From positions 52,770,746 through 52,834,745 of the forward strand of contig NC_031495.1 in NCBI RefSeq assembly GCF_000237925.1: a DNA stretch of 64,000 nucleotides, read 5' to 3'. The DNA comes from Schistosoma mansoni (Eukaryota > Platyhelminthes > Trematoda > Strigeidida > Schistosomatidae). The notes under the pieces were generated by a model, which was given only the letters and a program-made list of their open reading frames with translations, had not been told where the DNA came from and searched no databases. The translations under genes were made by a program, and so were the position numbers. This document shows positions 23,805 through 34,995 of the stretch, one piece after another. Each line of letters starts with the position of its first letter. Position 1 is the stretch's first letter.

Positions 23805-25584
23805 GCTTGGAGTAAATTTAAACCTTAGAGAGACTGGAACAACATAAATATTCTTGTAATTACTAGCATTTCTTCTTGATAAATATGAAACTGAAATCAG
23901 TGATCCCATGTCAGATTTATTCAAGCACTTGACATCCAACAAATTACATTATATGGGTAAATTGCTTGACTTTTCGACCATACTATAACGTATTGCTGAA
24001 AACTAAACTAAGTATTAGTAACTGATTTCTTTGATAATGTCCCTCTTTACGAATTAGTTTTGATGTAGGTCATTTACAATGAGGTATTTATGTTTAATTT
24101 TTATCATTATTTAAAATATAACAGCTTACGTACAATTAATTTTGTTCATATCCAATTTGGTTAAGCCCTTTTCTTAACTTATTTAACAGACAGCCATTCG
24201 TACAATGACAACCTATTTATACTATTGTACCTTTATTATGTACGCTTGAGCATTGTTTACAGCCTACGCATATATTCATTCTGATAGCCTTACTATTAGT
24301 CGCTTAATTGATTCGATGATTCATTCATTGCACTGTGTACATCTTAATCCTGTTCACTGACTCTGTGCTCGCACACTCGTTTATTGACTCGATCACTCGC
24401 TCGTTCATTCGACTCGCACACTCACTCGCTTGCTTTACGGCACTGCTCTTTCATGCTTGCTTAACGTGCCTGTAATTTTGGATATCTGTGTGTGGTTCAA
24501 TAATAAACACAATCAACACTTCGTATTCGCCTACTGATTTATACACCCTTGGGGCGTTATCGAGTAACGGCTATCAGGACGAACAATATGTAAATTTTAA
24601 GGATAATATCGAATACCGACCACCACAAAAACATTGTAACCACTAACTATTTTTTACTGAAGTCAATGTGACCTTTAACCTTATATATAGAGTATAGGCT
24701 TTCATGCAGATCAGTTAACGTTAATTCTCCGTTAGTTTTTTATTCTTTGATTATCACATGAAACACTTAAATCGGTGTATACCAATAACTTTAATTGTGA
24801 TTTTTCAAAAACAAGATTTGTTAAAAAACAATAACAATTACTGTGATTAGACTTGAAATAAAGTGTACTAACTATAGATCTTTTAACTTTTATCAGTAAT
24901 CAAAGTAATCAGCCAGTATCTTTACTTTTGATCAAAAACAATTTTTATTACATCATTAAAAACATAATAATTACACTCTCTCATATAAAGCTTAAGTTAA
25001 CTCATTGTTATGAGTTTACTTATTTATATATACCAGTTTTTATGCTTAAATCAGTTAATAGAGCACATATGATAAACAGTTAATTGACTGTTCTGTTTTA
25101 GTTGATTCTGGATTGTAAAAATTGATGGATATGTATGGAATACCGTATAGGTAGTCTAAGTAAAATGTACAAAACACTCAGTATATAGTGATGAATCAAT
25201 CTATGCAACCAAAGCACATAGAAGCTTAGTTCTAGAAGAGAAAAGGTAAGAATTTAATCAATTAATTGGAAATAGTTTACTTAATAATTATACTCAACTC
25301 GAACAACACGTGTATTTAACTTAGATAAGTTTACTAGAACCGGATCCAAAGTAACGTATAACTTGGATTTATAGATATGACATGTATTAATTTTGAGGAA
25401 TTATTTACCTTCATACATTACCAAATAATTATCATATCAAAGCATAGAATCGCTGTATTTATTCATTTTAACAATAAGTTAAATGATACATGAACAAAAG
25501 GTAGATCTATAAAATAAAATTTTAAAAATCTCCTTTACTTCTTATCATTTCCAGTAGTCTCTAATTGATATTTTCTATGGACTG
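23805..25584. other. Intergenic DNA with a possible LTR-like fossil
   Basis: No gene is seen. The segment at about 24147-24587 has a different base composition: TCG-rich repeats such as CACTCGCTCGTTCATTCG, a polyadenylation-like AATAAA near 24500, and ends TGTTC...GAACA. It could be a solo LTR of an old retroelement. I could not confirm a target duplication, so this is weak. Confidence 0.3.
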
Positions 25585-25679
25585 AAATTAATAAAACAGG
25601 GTTGGATGGAGAATGCTAGTAGGCGGTCAATGCTCCTTCACGAGGGATAACAGGCATAAGTAAGTAAAATTAATAAAAC
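25585..25679 (+). mobile_element. Very short RTE insertion (69 bp) with 13-bp duplication
   Basis: Only the last 69 bases of the RTE 3' end (25598-25666: GTTGGATGGAGAATGCTAGT through AACAGGCATAAGTAAGTA) sit between AAATTAATAAAAC at 25585-25597 and 25667-25679. It lies just downstream of the homeobox gene's 3' end. Confidence 0.88.
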
Positions 25680-25729
25680 TAATAAGAAAATTTATGAATA
25701 AAACTTTATTCATAATAAATTTTGTATGT

Positions 25730-25735
25730 TTTATT
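25730..25735 (-). other. Candidate polyadenylation signal of the homeobox gene
   Basis: AATAAA on the minus strand, 84 bases downstream of the stop codon of the homeobox gene. Another lies at 25705-25710. The sequence is AT-rich, so chance occurrence is possible. Confidence 0.4.
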
Positions 25736-25818
25736 GAATTAAATTAAAATATCAAATTATATATACAAAAATAATAATAATCTCTCTGAATAAATAAGTT
25801 AGAAGTTCCAAGAATATG

Positions 25819-28800
25819 TCATGAATAATCGATTTTTTCAAAAGAATTCATTGATGAATTATCAAAATCATAATTTATTCCAGGTTTGCGTTTTTCTCTC
25901 ATTCGTCTATTTTGAAACCATGTTCTAATCTGAAATAAAAATACATAGAATCATGTGAATACTGACTATTCAATGTTATATGTTTGGTTACAGTACGGAA
26001 ATTTCACTATAAAATATACAAAATTTGTAACAAAATTTCCGTTGTAAGCAAAGATGGATAGTGGCTAGCAGTGGAATCCAGGACGTGCGTTTCGTCTTAT
26101 TTGGGACTCGTCAGCTAGATATCTTAAACATCAATGGGAAAATTCAAACAAACAATACTAATTGAAAATTTCCGTTGTATTCAGTATTTCACCTGTGAAT
26201 ATTAGAAATAATATGTATTAATGGTGTTTAAATAGGTATTGGCTACCATTCATATTCATTTGTAAATATTTACAATAATCCTTGCTCGTATTGTTGTGTA
26301 TGTTACTTATGTTGACAGATATAAGTAGTATGTAACACTTATGAGAAGATTGTGAAGATCAAATTGAAGAGAGAAGGAATGTAAACACAGAGTATTTGTT
26401 ATAAAAACTGGATTAAATGAATGATGAAGTTTGCAAGAGACAACTGATGGAAAATGTGCAAATCAAGTATTTAATATGTGGTTTTCATATTTTATGAAGA
26501 CACTGTAATTTACACTAGACAATAAATTGGTCTTCCTCATCTGTGTGTCCGTTTACTATCGTGCATATTCGTTTGTAAATATTTACAACAATTCTTAGTC
26601 GTGTGGCACTTTTTTCTCACCTCCGAACATACTTGATATATGAATTCTAAAATAATTCCCCCTCGTCTTACCAAAGAACAGAGAATGAGGAAAATGGTAT
26701 CGCCTGAGTTAATCGTAAATAACACTCATGGCAAATTTTAAACATTTAATGAAAGCTCTTAAGTACACCAGGTTGAAAGATAATTCGTTCATTGAGGCAA
26801 ATTTAAAACAGAACAAAAAATATGATAATTTTTTTTCTAAAATGGTGCCCTATAAGTTCTACCAGACTGCCGTTTATTAAAACATGAATGTTTCATCTTT
26901 ATTCAATTTAACCAGTTAATTAAAACTTACTATTATACACATTGTCAGAAATAACAAGATATTAAAATGGAAATATTTCTACATTTTTAATTTGAAATTT
27001 GATTTGACTTCTTACTTTTTTTAAGAATTTACACTGAAAGTATATAAAGTGAATGAGTTTGACTTGTTGATTTTAGATTTAAGTTAGCATCAAAAGTATA
27101 ATCGTCATAATTGTTGAGGAAAGTAATCCCTGAAGAACTATGTAAATACTTGGTAGATAACAATGATGCATTATGAACAACAATGATATAAATAATCTTG
27201 GCCGCCTGCTTGAATATCTGGGCTACCTGTTCCTGCCATCTAGATATTTCAACAACTCATCTAATTTTGTTTGTTTTAATGCATCATTATGACTAATAAT
27301 CGCATAACTTAGTCAGGTGTGTTTCTGAAAAGTGTACAATCTTTCGTAGTACAGTTTAAAAAAGGCCCAATCAGAGATAACGTGGTTTCTGGCAATATAC
27401 AACGGAAAGAATGTACATTATTTAGATGTCGATTGACTGAACTGTTAACTTCTAACTGGTGACCACTCATTATTTATCATCAGGATCGACGATTAAGTAG
27501 GGAACGGAAACTTGTTGAAATACTTTGTGCTGAGAATTCTATATTAGACCAATAATATAATATTAAATAAAGCTAGTAATAATATTGAATATTAGTATAA
27601 GTTTAATCACAGTTAAAAAAAAAACGTATTTTAATTTAGTTATCATCTCAGAATCATTTCCAATAGGGAACGATCAAAAACAGAATCTAACAAATAATAG
27701 TTCCGTTGTAGTATGGGGATCTTAAATAGGTTACTGCTGATAGAATAAAGTACTTTATAATTTATTTTCTAAAATAAGGAAAATTTAAGGATTCATTAGT
27801 CACTTGTAAATTTATTCACAATGAAATAAATCTTTCCCGAATTTTTAATTCATTTAGAACTAATTGGAAATCATGTACTGACTGCTTTCTCGATAATGAA
27901 GCCTTGTACATATTCATAATTATTTGATGCTTCTGTATGTATATCATTCAATTGTAAGCAAAGATGGATAGTGACTAGCAGTGGAATCCACGACGCGCGT
28001 TTCGTCCTATTTGGGACTCATTAACTGGATGTACCTGCATCTCAGAGTTGATGTTCACTCTGGGACTCGAACCCAGTACCCTCGCTTCAAACGCCATCGC
28101 GTTATCCACTCGGCCACTGAGTCCTGATAACCACTTGCTTGTGCGATGGGGTGAAGTTTAAATTCACTTGGTATTGTTTGTTTGAATCTTCCCGTCGATG
28201 TGTTAGGACTGCAACTGGTTAGTCTCTCTCGTAGTCAATGACGTTGATGTAAAGTGATGATTTCTATTCAATTGATTGTTCCACAATGATCCGTATAGTT
28301 GCGATTTGGTCTGTACACGATCAATCCTTACGGAATCCAGCCTGTTGGTCTCGAAGTTGGGCGTCTTCGGAGTCTTTCATTCTGTTTAACAATACCCTGT
28401 TGGAGTANNNNNNNNNNNNNNNNNNNNNNNNNNNNNNNNNNNNNNNNNNNNNNNNNNNNNNNNNNNNNNNNNNNNNNNNNNNNNNNNNNNNNNNNNNNNN
28501 NNNNNNNNNNNNNNNNNNNNNNNNNNNNNNNNNNNNNNNNNNNNNNNNNNNNNNNNNNNNNNNNNNNNNNNNNNNNNNNNNNNNNNNNNNNNNNNNNNNN
28601 NNNNNNNACTATCAATCGTATTATTAATTTGTTGCAATATCTAAGTAAAAATAGCTCACTAAACAAATTATCCATATCTTGAATACCATAGATTTCTTTA
28701 TTTTTCACATAATAGTTATAAATTGATTATGACTACAAAATGAGCTCTCTATGAAGTGTCAAACGGAGAAGAAGCAACGACAGTCCAACACACAGCAATG

Positions 28801-31800
28801 AGAAGATTCAAGCCCAACCCAATACCTAGTAAATTTATATCATTCAATGTTTTAAATTCATTAATATGATTCTTGAAAGATCTCAACACTTCGATTCTAT
28901 ATTGTTGCATCTTTTACGTATGAAACTTCATAGAGAGCACATTTTGTAGTTATAATCAATTTATAACTATTATGTGAAAAATAAAAAAATCTATGGTATT
29001 CAAGATATGGATAATTTGTTTAGTGAGCTATTTTTACTTAAATATTGCAACAAATTAATAATACGATTGATAGTAACTATAAGACTATGAGATGAAATAG
29101 TATTTTTAACAAAAAGACCCTCCATACTTCTGTTTGACCTGTATTGGCAATCATAATTTATGAGCTAATACACAAACATCTAAATAACGTGCTAGCCATT
29201 TTATCTCCAGTTTAGTGTATTCAATAGTCAAATTAACCAGGCTACATAACTTTGATCAGTATATACAAATCGAAGCTAATCATGCTAGGTATAAACATAA
29301 ATGAATCTATTAAATATGACAATAATGGAATATCGGACCAGTACAATATACTACTATCATATAGGATCATTTGACGTAGTAGTCTATAACTGTTAGATAT
29401 TTCATGTAAGACAATGAGAAATTAGCTAAATTGTAATTCATGATTTCAAGAAATCTTACATTAAACTTTTGCACTATCTCATCTGTTTTGAGTTATGTCT
29501 TTGGATGAAGTAAATAGTATCAGGAATATTCCAGCATAACCAAAATAGAACATATTAATTATTTGGTTTTGATCTCGAAGTGTACAGTTACTTTCAACTA
29601 AAACAGTTATTCTGAACTAATAATAGTAATAATCTGTTAATGAAAATCTTATTAAGTTGATCATTTTAGGATATGAATTGAAAATGAATAAACTACACAA
29701 ATGAATAAACTATCCACTTACCCTATCTTCTGAAAGATTCAGTTTTCTAGATAAATATTCGCGATCTCTTGTTGATAAATAAGGATTTTTTTGAAAAAAT
29801 GATTCTAAACAACTCATTTGCTTTGGATGAAAATATGCTCTTGCTTTACGATATTGACGAGGTTTATCTCCTGGGGATTCAGAACCATTCGAAGTAATTT
29901 TATCATTTTTATTTGTATTTATAACAGGTTTGGAATAATTTGATACAGGTATATTATTTTCTGTGGTGTCAGGAATTGAGTGTATTGATGGTTCTGTTTG
30001 ATATTCAGAATCATTACTGTGATAATGTGTAGCATTGTATTGTGATATTAATGAATTTGGTGATTGAGAACTAGTAAACATTGGTTGATTATTATGTACA
30101 TAACACTGATAATCATCTGTAGGTAGATATGTTGTATGAGATGAGTAATTTGGTTGTATCAAATATTGTTGGTAGTAATACCATGTTTGACGAAATAAAT
30201 TTACAAAATTTATCTGACCTGAAAGAATCAAAAATACATATATATGACTAGTAATTATCACAATGATTTGCATTATAATGAATCTTCTATGAGTGCTAAT
30301 GAAATAAAAGTATCACATGAAACAAACATCATTTACCGTAAAGTAATCTTAATGAAGTCTTGAATAATAACGCCAAAGTTTGTTCACAGATGTAGGAGTT
30401 TCCAATACGCATAGATATTTTCAGTATTGGAGTGTGGAGATTGTCGAATTTCATAGACATTTACTTAACGTCATAGTTAATAAAATTATAGATTATACAA
30501 TGGGACAATAAATGGCTAATTATCTGATTATAATGTTTTCCTATAAGTGCTAAGTCATAATAGTTGCAAATAACGTCTGGTATTATGAACATAAATGACA
30601 CTAGTTTGATCCACTTTGGGGTATCAATTTCTTAAAGTCTCTAGACCTTGGTAGCAAGCGTCAACAGGAATGAAACCTAGGTCTGGGTTTCACCTAAACC
30701 AAATCCAACTATTTCACAGATTATAGTATAGGTATGAATTAATTCACAGATGATATCTTAGTTCCGGAAATAAATTGATTTCAGTTAACGGAATTATTCT
30801 GTAATCACTTAAACATATTTAAAAAAGCTAGTTTTTGAATAAAAGGTATGAAGACTTATGGTTTCGTTAAAATATACCAATTAATGTAGGTATCAATGCC
30901 AAACCAGATTTCAGCGGAGGAAAAAATCAGGAAAAAGCGCTGGAAATGGATAGGATATACATTGAGGAAATCATCCAACTGCTTCACAAGGCAAGCCCTC
31001 ACATGGAATCCTGAAGGCCAAAGGAGAAGAGGAAGACCAAAAAACACATTACACCGAGAAATGGAGACAGACATGAGAAGAATGAACAAAAATTGGATAG
31101 AACTAGAAAGGAAGGCCCAGGACATAGTGGGTCGGAGAATGCTGGTCGGTAGCCTATGCTCCATTGGAAGTAACAGGCGTAAGTAAGTAAGGAAGTATCA
31201 ATGCCAAGGTTGAACTTGATTGTTTCAAATAAATTGAGTATTCGGTAAAAAATTAATAATAAATATATTTTTGTGACATCCCAATGAGTAGAAAATTGTA
31301 TTTATGATTTTTAGTGACTTCATATAAGTCAAATTAACTTTAAAACTGAATAAGGTAGTGAATCGAAATCTAAACTATTGCAAATACCTTAAAAACTGGT
31401 TTATTTTACGAATATGACCAGTGGGATAAGACGGGTTAGATTATGTAAATAAATCTATCCTAAATACAAAGATATAGCTGTTTACTTTTTCTTCTCAAAA
31501 ATAGAACTTTTATTTTTAAATGTATGGAGATATATACTTCATGGTATGAAAAACTACAAGTGTCTTTACAAGAATAATCATGGAAAAGATTTACAATTCA
31601 GGTCGATGCTTTATTAATTTTATGATTTCAGTACCTGGTGATTGAATTGGGAAACTTTCATTATCACTCAGGACACATTTATCAGAGCTTTGCTAAAATA
31701 ATAAGCTAGCTGGTTTCGTCCTTATAAAAAGCCATTATCGAGAATAGTATGTAGTCTCGCTTTATAAATCGAGCTATATATTTTTGAACTCTAAATAACT

Positions 31801-32437
31801 ATCAATCTTATGATATTTGCAAATGGACTTTAACAATCATAAAAAAAACAGAAAATAAATCATTATCAGAAGGGGGTTTTGTGGAGATTTTTGTAATTTT
31901 ATATAGTTGAGATCATGAGTCAATTGAAGCTAGACCACCATGGAAAACCTGGAAATGAATCAACAAATATATTTGATTCTCTAAAATAACTACAAACACT
32001 TAACTAAAGTTTTTTAAAAAGATATATTTACCATGTAAATTGTAAGAAGTTTCTTCATTTGACGTTAATAATTGTTCAGGAGTCGGAATATTTGGAATAT
32101 AATTCCCAGAATTCAATACTCCACTATCATTACTATCAGTACTAATAGTCTGATGATTTGATGATATAGTTTCTAAAGTTCTTTCAACCGAATAATAATC
32201 TTTTATGTCTGACAGATCTGAATACATCGTAGTACAATTTGTTAATCCATATGATAGATGTGAATTTGTTTTACCATACTGAGGAAAACTTTCATTGGAA
32301 TTTGGTGTCAATGATAAATCCAGTACAGATTCATTATGTACTGTAAAATTATTCATATTATTGATTGAAATATCACAATCCATAGATAATTTTATATCAG
32401 AATTGAAGAAAACCTCTTTTTCTTTACTAACTTCCAT
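25819..32437 (-). CDS. Homeobox transcription factor, divergent, three exons
   Basis: A DNA-binding nuclear regulator by domain. Exon 1 is 32032-32437 (ATG at 32437), exon 2 is 29722-30218 and exon 3 is 25819-25929. All introns are GT-AG and the phases match (1, then 0), giving 337 residues. The homeodomain is residues 258-317 ([20 protein letters not shown] onward). It keeps the invariant L16, F20, W48, F49, N51 and R53 and has Q50; the recognition helix reads [14 protein letters not shown]. The intron between homeodomain residues 44 and 45 is at a site also used by some other homeobox genes. The N-terminal 250 or so residues are Asn/Ser/Thr-rich with no recognised motif, and only 20 residues follow the domain. 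I cannot assign it to a named homeobox family: the F8-H9-P10 stretch and [12 protein letters not shown] are unusual. Introns of 1.8 and 3.8 kb hold SINE, RTE and gap sequence. No promoter could be identified. Confidence 0.9.
26032..26179 (-). mobile_element. Internally deleted Sm-alpha-type SINE, 15-bp duplication
   Basis: A 118-bp element at 26047-26164, minus strand, between AAAATTTCCGTTGTA at 26032-26046 and 26165-26179. It keeps the 5' end (ATTGTTTGTTTGAATTTTCC on the minus strand) and the ribozyme half but lacks the tRNA-like head between them. It lies in intron 2 of the homeobox gene, in sense with it. Confidence 0.88.
26076..26120 (-). ncRNA. Hammerhead ribozyme (Sm-alpha type) with intact core
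   Basis: On the minus strand: helix I ATCTAG, core CTGACGA, helix II GTCC..AGAC with loop, GAAA, short helix III, triplet GTC, then CTGGAT. Helix I pairs completely with one G-U. All catalytic core bases are present. It sits in the sense strand of the homeobox intron, so the pre-mRNA carries it. Confidence 0.78.
26180..27952. other. Intron 2 of the homeobox gene, nothing recognised
   Basis: AT-rich intronic DNA. No nested gene, RNA gene or identifiable repeat is seen. Confidence 0.55.
27953..28222 (-). mobile_element. Sm-alpha-type hammerhead SINE
   Basis: A minus-strand copy with 3' tail, hammerhead-like segment (27987-28030; the CTGA of the core is altered to TTAA), tRNA-like head (GGGACTCGAACCC complement near 28052) and 5' end. 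Its 5' boundary abuts RTE sequence directly. Confidence 0.85.
28223..28407 (-). mobile_element. RTE LINE reverse-transcriptase fragment, cut by gap
   Basis: The minus strand encodes an RT fragment matching 2200-2360 of the first LINE (on this strand: [20 protein letters not shown], then a stop in the KDRSCTDQ block). It runs straight into the N gap, so its full length is unknown. Confidence 0.85.
28408..28607. other. Assembly gap, 200 N
   Basis: Exactly 200 undetermined bases; the uniform size of all three gaps in the window points to placeholders of unknown true length. Confidence 0.95.
28608..29074. repeat. Large inverted repeat, arms of about 150 bp
   Basis: The left arm, 28608-28756, and right arm, 28925-29074, are reverse complements with only a few differences, around a spacer of about 168 bp. 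The left arm is cut by the gap, so it may extend further. Arm sequence is AT-rich and non-coding. It lies in intron 2 of the homeobox gene. It could be a foldback element or an assembly artefact. Confidence 0.82.
29075..29721. other. Intron 2 of the homeobox gene, nothing recognised
   Basis: AT-rich intronic DNA up to the exon 2 donor site (GTAAGT, minus strand, 29716-29721). Confidence 0.6.
30219..30889. other. Intron 1 of the homeobox gene, nothing recognised
   Basis: Begins at the exon 2 acceptor (TTCTTTCAG on the minus strand). No repeat or gene is recognised before the RTE insertion. Confidence 0.55.
30890..31207 (+). mobile_element. RTE LINE 3' end with 13-bp duplication
   Basis: The insertion at 30903-31194 lies between GTATCAATGCCAA at 30890-30902 and 31195-31207. 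It encodes the last 95 or so residues of RTE ORF2 in one open frame ([48 protein letters not shown]) and ends in a (GTAA)n tail. Exact duplication and the open frame suggest a young insertion. It is antisense to the homeobox gene, in intron 1. Confidence 0.9.
31208..31861. other. Intron 1 of the homeobox gene, nothing recognised
   Basis: AT-rich intronic DNA. Confidence 0.55.
31862..31954 (-). mobile_element. Hammerhead SINE, 3' fragment
   Basis: Only the 3' tail region (minus strand) of the family is present, stopping at CCAGGTTTTCC just 3' of the ribozyme. It lies in intron 1 of the homeobox gene. Confidence 0.75.
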
Positions 32438-33647
32438 AGAGTGATAAGATAAAAAAAAATCTACTACTGAATAACTTAATCTATTATCTCAAATTTAACC
32501 CTCTTTTATATTATACATCTAATCAAAGCCTCTCTCTCCCTTGACAAGATAACAATTTGATGAAGTCAGAGTGTTAAGAAAAAAAAGACCGGATCTCATT
32601 ATCTATTATATTGAAATTTGTTTATTGTTTGTATGTGAGCATGTAAATAATAGATAGAGTAATAATTGAGTAAGAGGGTTAAATTTTAATTGGAAAATGA
32701 TTGGTTGATTAGACTAAAAAATATAACCATATTACGTAATATACTATTCAGAGGTTTCAACAAGTAATAATAATAATAGTGTTAACTCAGTATGACTATA
32801 GAATAACCATTTAAAAAGACCATGAGTCAAAACACAAATAGAGGGTATGGAAATCACAGGAATGGTTGAATAAAATGAATGAATTCACTAAATTGTTCCA
32901 AAGAGTGAAAGGCATAGAATTTAAGATTTATGATAGTAACTATATATATTTAATAGCTGAGATTCATATGAATAATTAGTCATTAGTATCACTAATGTAA
33001 AATCCTAAAGATAAAACTATTTTTATACTCCACTATAATTCAAGTGTGTTAAAACCACTTAATCTTCTTGATTTGTTGAATCTATAATGTGAGAAATGAC
33101 TGTTTAACCTACACATAACTGTAACAGAATAAGTGATGATTAATTCAAGAGGATAGATGAATAGATAGACGTTTATATATGTCTATATTAATTCAGGAAC
33201 CATTAAATGTCAGTTAACTACTTTAATTGGATTAAGTAACTTTATAACAGTGAAAAAACATAAAAAGATGATTCGATAAGAATCATATCAGTGATTAGTA
33301 AAAGAATATAACTATTATGGTTTGATATTAACTACAAAATAGTAACTGTTATCTTAATCTCATAAGGACATGTTAAAAGACTGTCAAGTAGTTTCAGGAG
33401 ATGTTTTTATAACAAACTACAATATAATTATATTCTGATATGGAAATTTGAACATATTTCTATAGCTCTCATCTGATTACATATATATTTGCAGAGCAAG
33501 GTCACAGATGTATCATCCGCATTATTTAGCATGTTAAAACAATGGTTGCTCTTAATTTATGGTCTTCTCTGTCATCCTGATCTAACGAGAGACCAATTGT
33601 AGATAATAGTGTTTTTAATAACTCTACTGAAATAAAATTTCTAATAG
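32438..33647. other. Upstream region of the homeobox gene, no gene
   Basis: AT-rich DNA that should include the 5' UTR and promoter of the homeobox gene. No specific promoter motif can be assigned, and no repeat is recognised. Confidence 0.5.
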
Positions 33648-33999
33648 TTAATCTTTTTTTATTTTAATAGTTGAGATCATGCATCAATTGAAGCTAGATC
33701 ACCATAGAAAACCTGGAGCACTGGACGGCCGTTTCATCCTATTTTGGGACTCCTCAACAGCGCGCATCCACGGTCCCGCCTTGCGAGATTCGAACACAGG
33801 ACCGATCAGTCCCGCGCGCGAGCGCATAGCCACTAGACAGGAACGTGGATACGCGCTGCTGAGGAGTCCCACAACAGGACGAAACGGCCTCCCAGCGTTT
33901 CCAGGTTTTCCATAGTGGTCTAGCTTCAATTGACTGATGATCCCATTTATTAAAATTACTATAATATCCACAAAACCCCTTCTGATATTAATCTTGTTT
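33648..33999. mobile_element. Inverted hammerhead SINE pair
   Basis: The minus-strand copy (about 33669-33840) runs from the 3' tail through a hammerhead to the A box. It abuts a plus-strand copy (about 33842-33987) that starts just before the hammerhead. Similar flanks TTAATCTTTTTT (33648-33659) and TTAATCTTGTTT (33988-33999) suggest one shared target duplication. In the left hammerhead the first core base is T; the right one reads CTC at the cleavage triplet. Confidence 0.78.
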
Positions 34000-34799
34000 A
34001 TGTTTGCGTTATTATTATTAGTAAATCAGAATGAAGTGTAATTATATAAATGGAGCAGACAGTTAACAATTAGTAACCACAAACAATCCAGTTACAAAAC
34101 TATTTCATTCGCATAAACTTTAATACTTTGAAAGATTATGAATAAAATTTAAACAGAAGTGTTTAATAGGCTTAAAGAAAATCGATTTTCTAAAAACCAA
34201 TGAAATATTCTCAAAGGTAACTGGAAAGCAAATTAAACAAAAAACATAAAACCAAGTTTTAACGGTTTTTTGTAAATCAATCTCAAGACTCAGTGGTAAA
34301 TATTGGCTTAAACTAAAGATAATCTTGATTATTACAATTATTTAGAGTAGATTCACTCATTGCTGTTATTTTTTATATAAGGCTTAAAATTCTAAAGCTG
34401 AAATCACAACCTGGTTCTTTTGTACTTTATTTCTCAAATTATTATTATAAGCAATTCATAGAAAGTCCAATACTTTCGTCTTTATCACTAAATTTAATAA
34501 TCAGCGTCGTATTATACAATCACCTATTGCCTGTAGGTCAACAATAAGTTTAATATGAACGAAGCTACTTTTTAAAGTTTTGAATCATGTATATAGGTGA
34601 TAAAATGTCTATTTTGTTCAGGATATCGATTATTATGTTCACCTTGATAATAAATATTTAGTTCATATATCTAAACATTCAAATTAATAGTCGATGAATC
34701 ACTTGAAAACCGTTTTTTAGAATCCTTACCCATTACTCCAGGATCGGATGTTTCATGTACCATATTCAATGATAAAATTATGCTGTAATTGATATCCAG
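34000..34799. other. No feature seen
   Basis: AT-rich intergenic DNA. Confidence 0.55.
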
Positions 34800-34995
34800 C
34801 TGAAACAAAATGAGAAAAAAGGACTATGCAGCACAATCGAAATTGTGCACCCACAACCCAACCTAGGAGCCGTAGCCAGGGCCCTTAGTCTTTCAGAGAG
34901 TCCCTTATCTAAATGTCTCAGGTTCAGTTCTCAGTGGACGCTCACTGATAAGATCTCATACCAGGATGAAATATCTGTTATAATAATTAGTTAGT
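34800..34995. mobile_element. Possible old inverted hammerhead SINE pair
   Basis: GTGCACCCACAACCC (near 34845) resembles the minus-strand helix I/head of the family. GTTCAGTTCTCAGTGG followed by CTCACTGATAAGATCTCATA and AGGATGAAAT (near 34922-34970) resembles a plus-strand B box and hammerhead. Both are heavily worn. Confidence 0.4.

Noticed and set aside
28286-28708. Open frames that span the first run of N
   Set aside because: They exist only because undetermined bases contain no stops; the flanking codons are repeat sequence.
33679-33971. Opposed open frames of 78 and 90 codons
   Set aside because: Fall entirely within the inverted hammerhead SINE pair, where GC-rich repeat sequence happens to lack stops.
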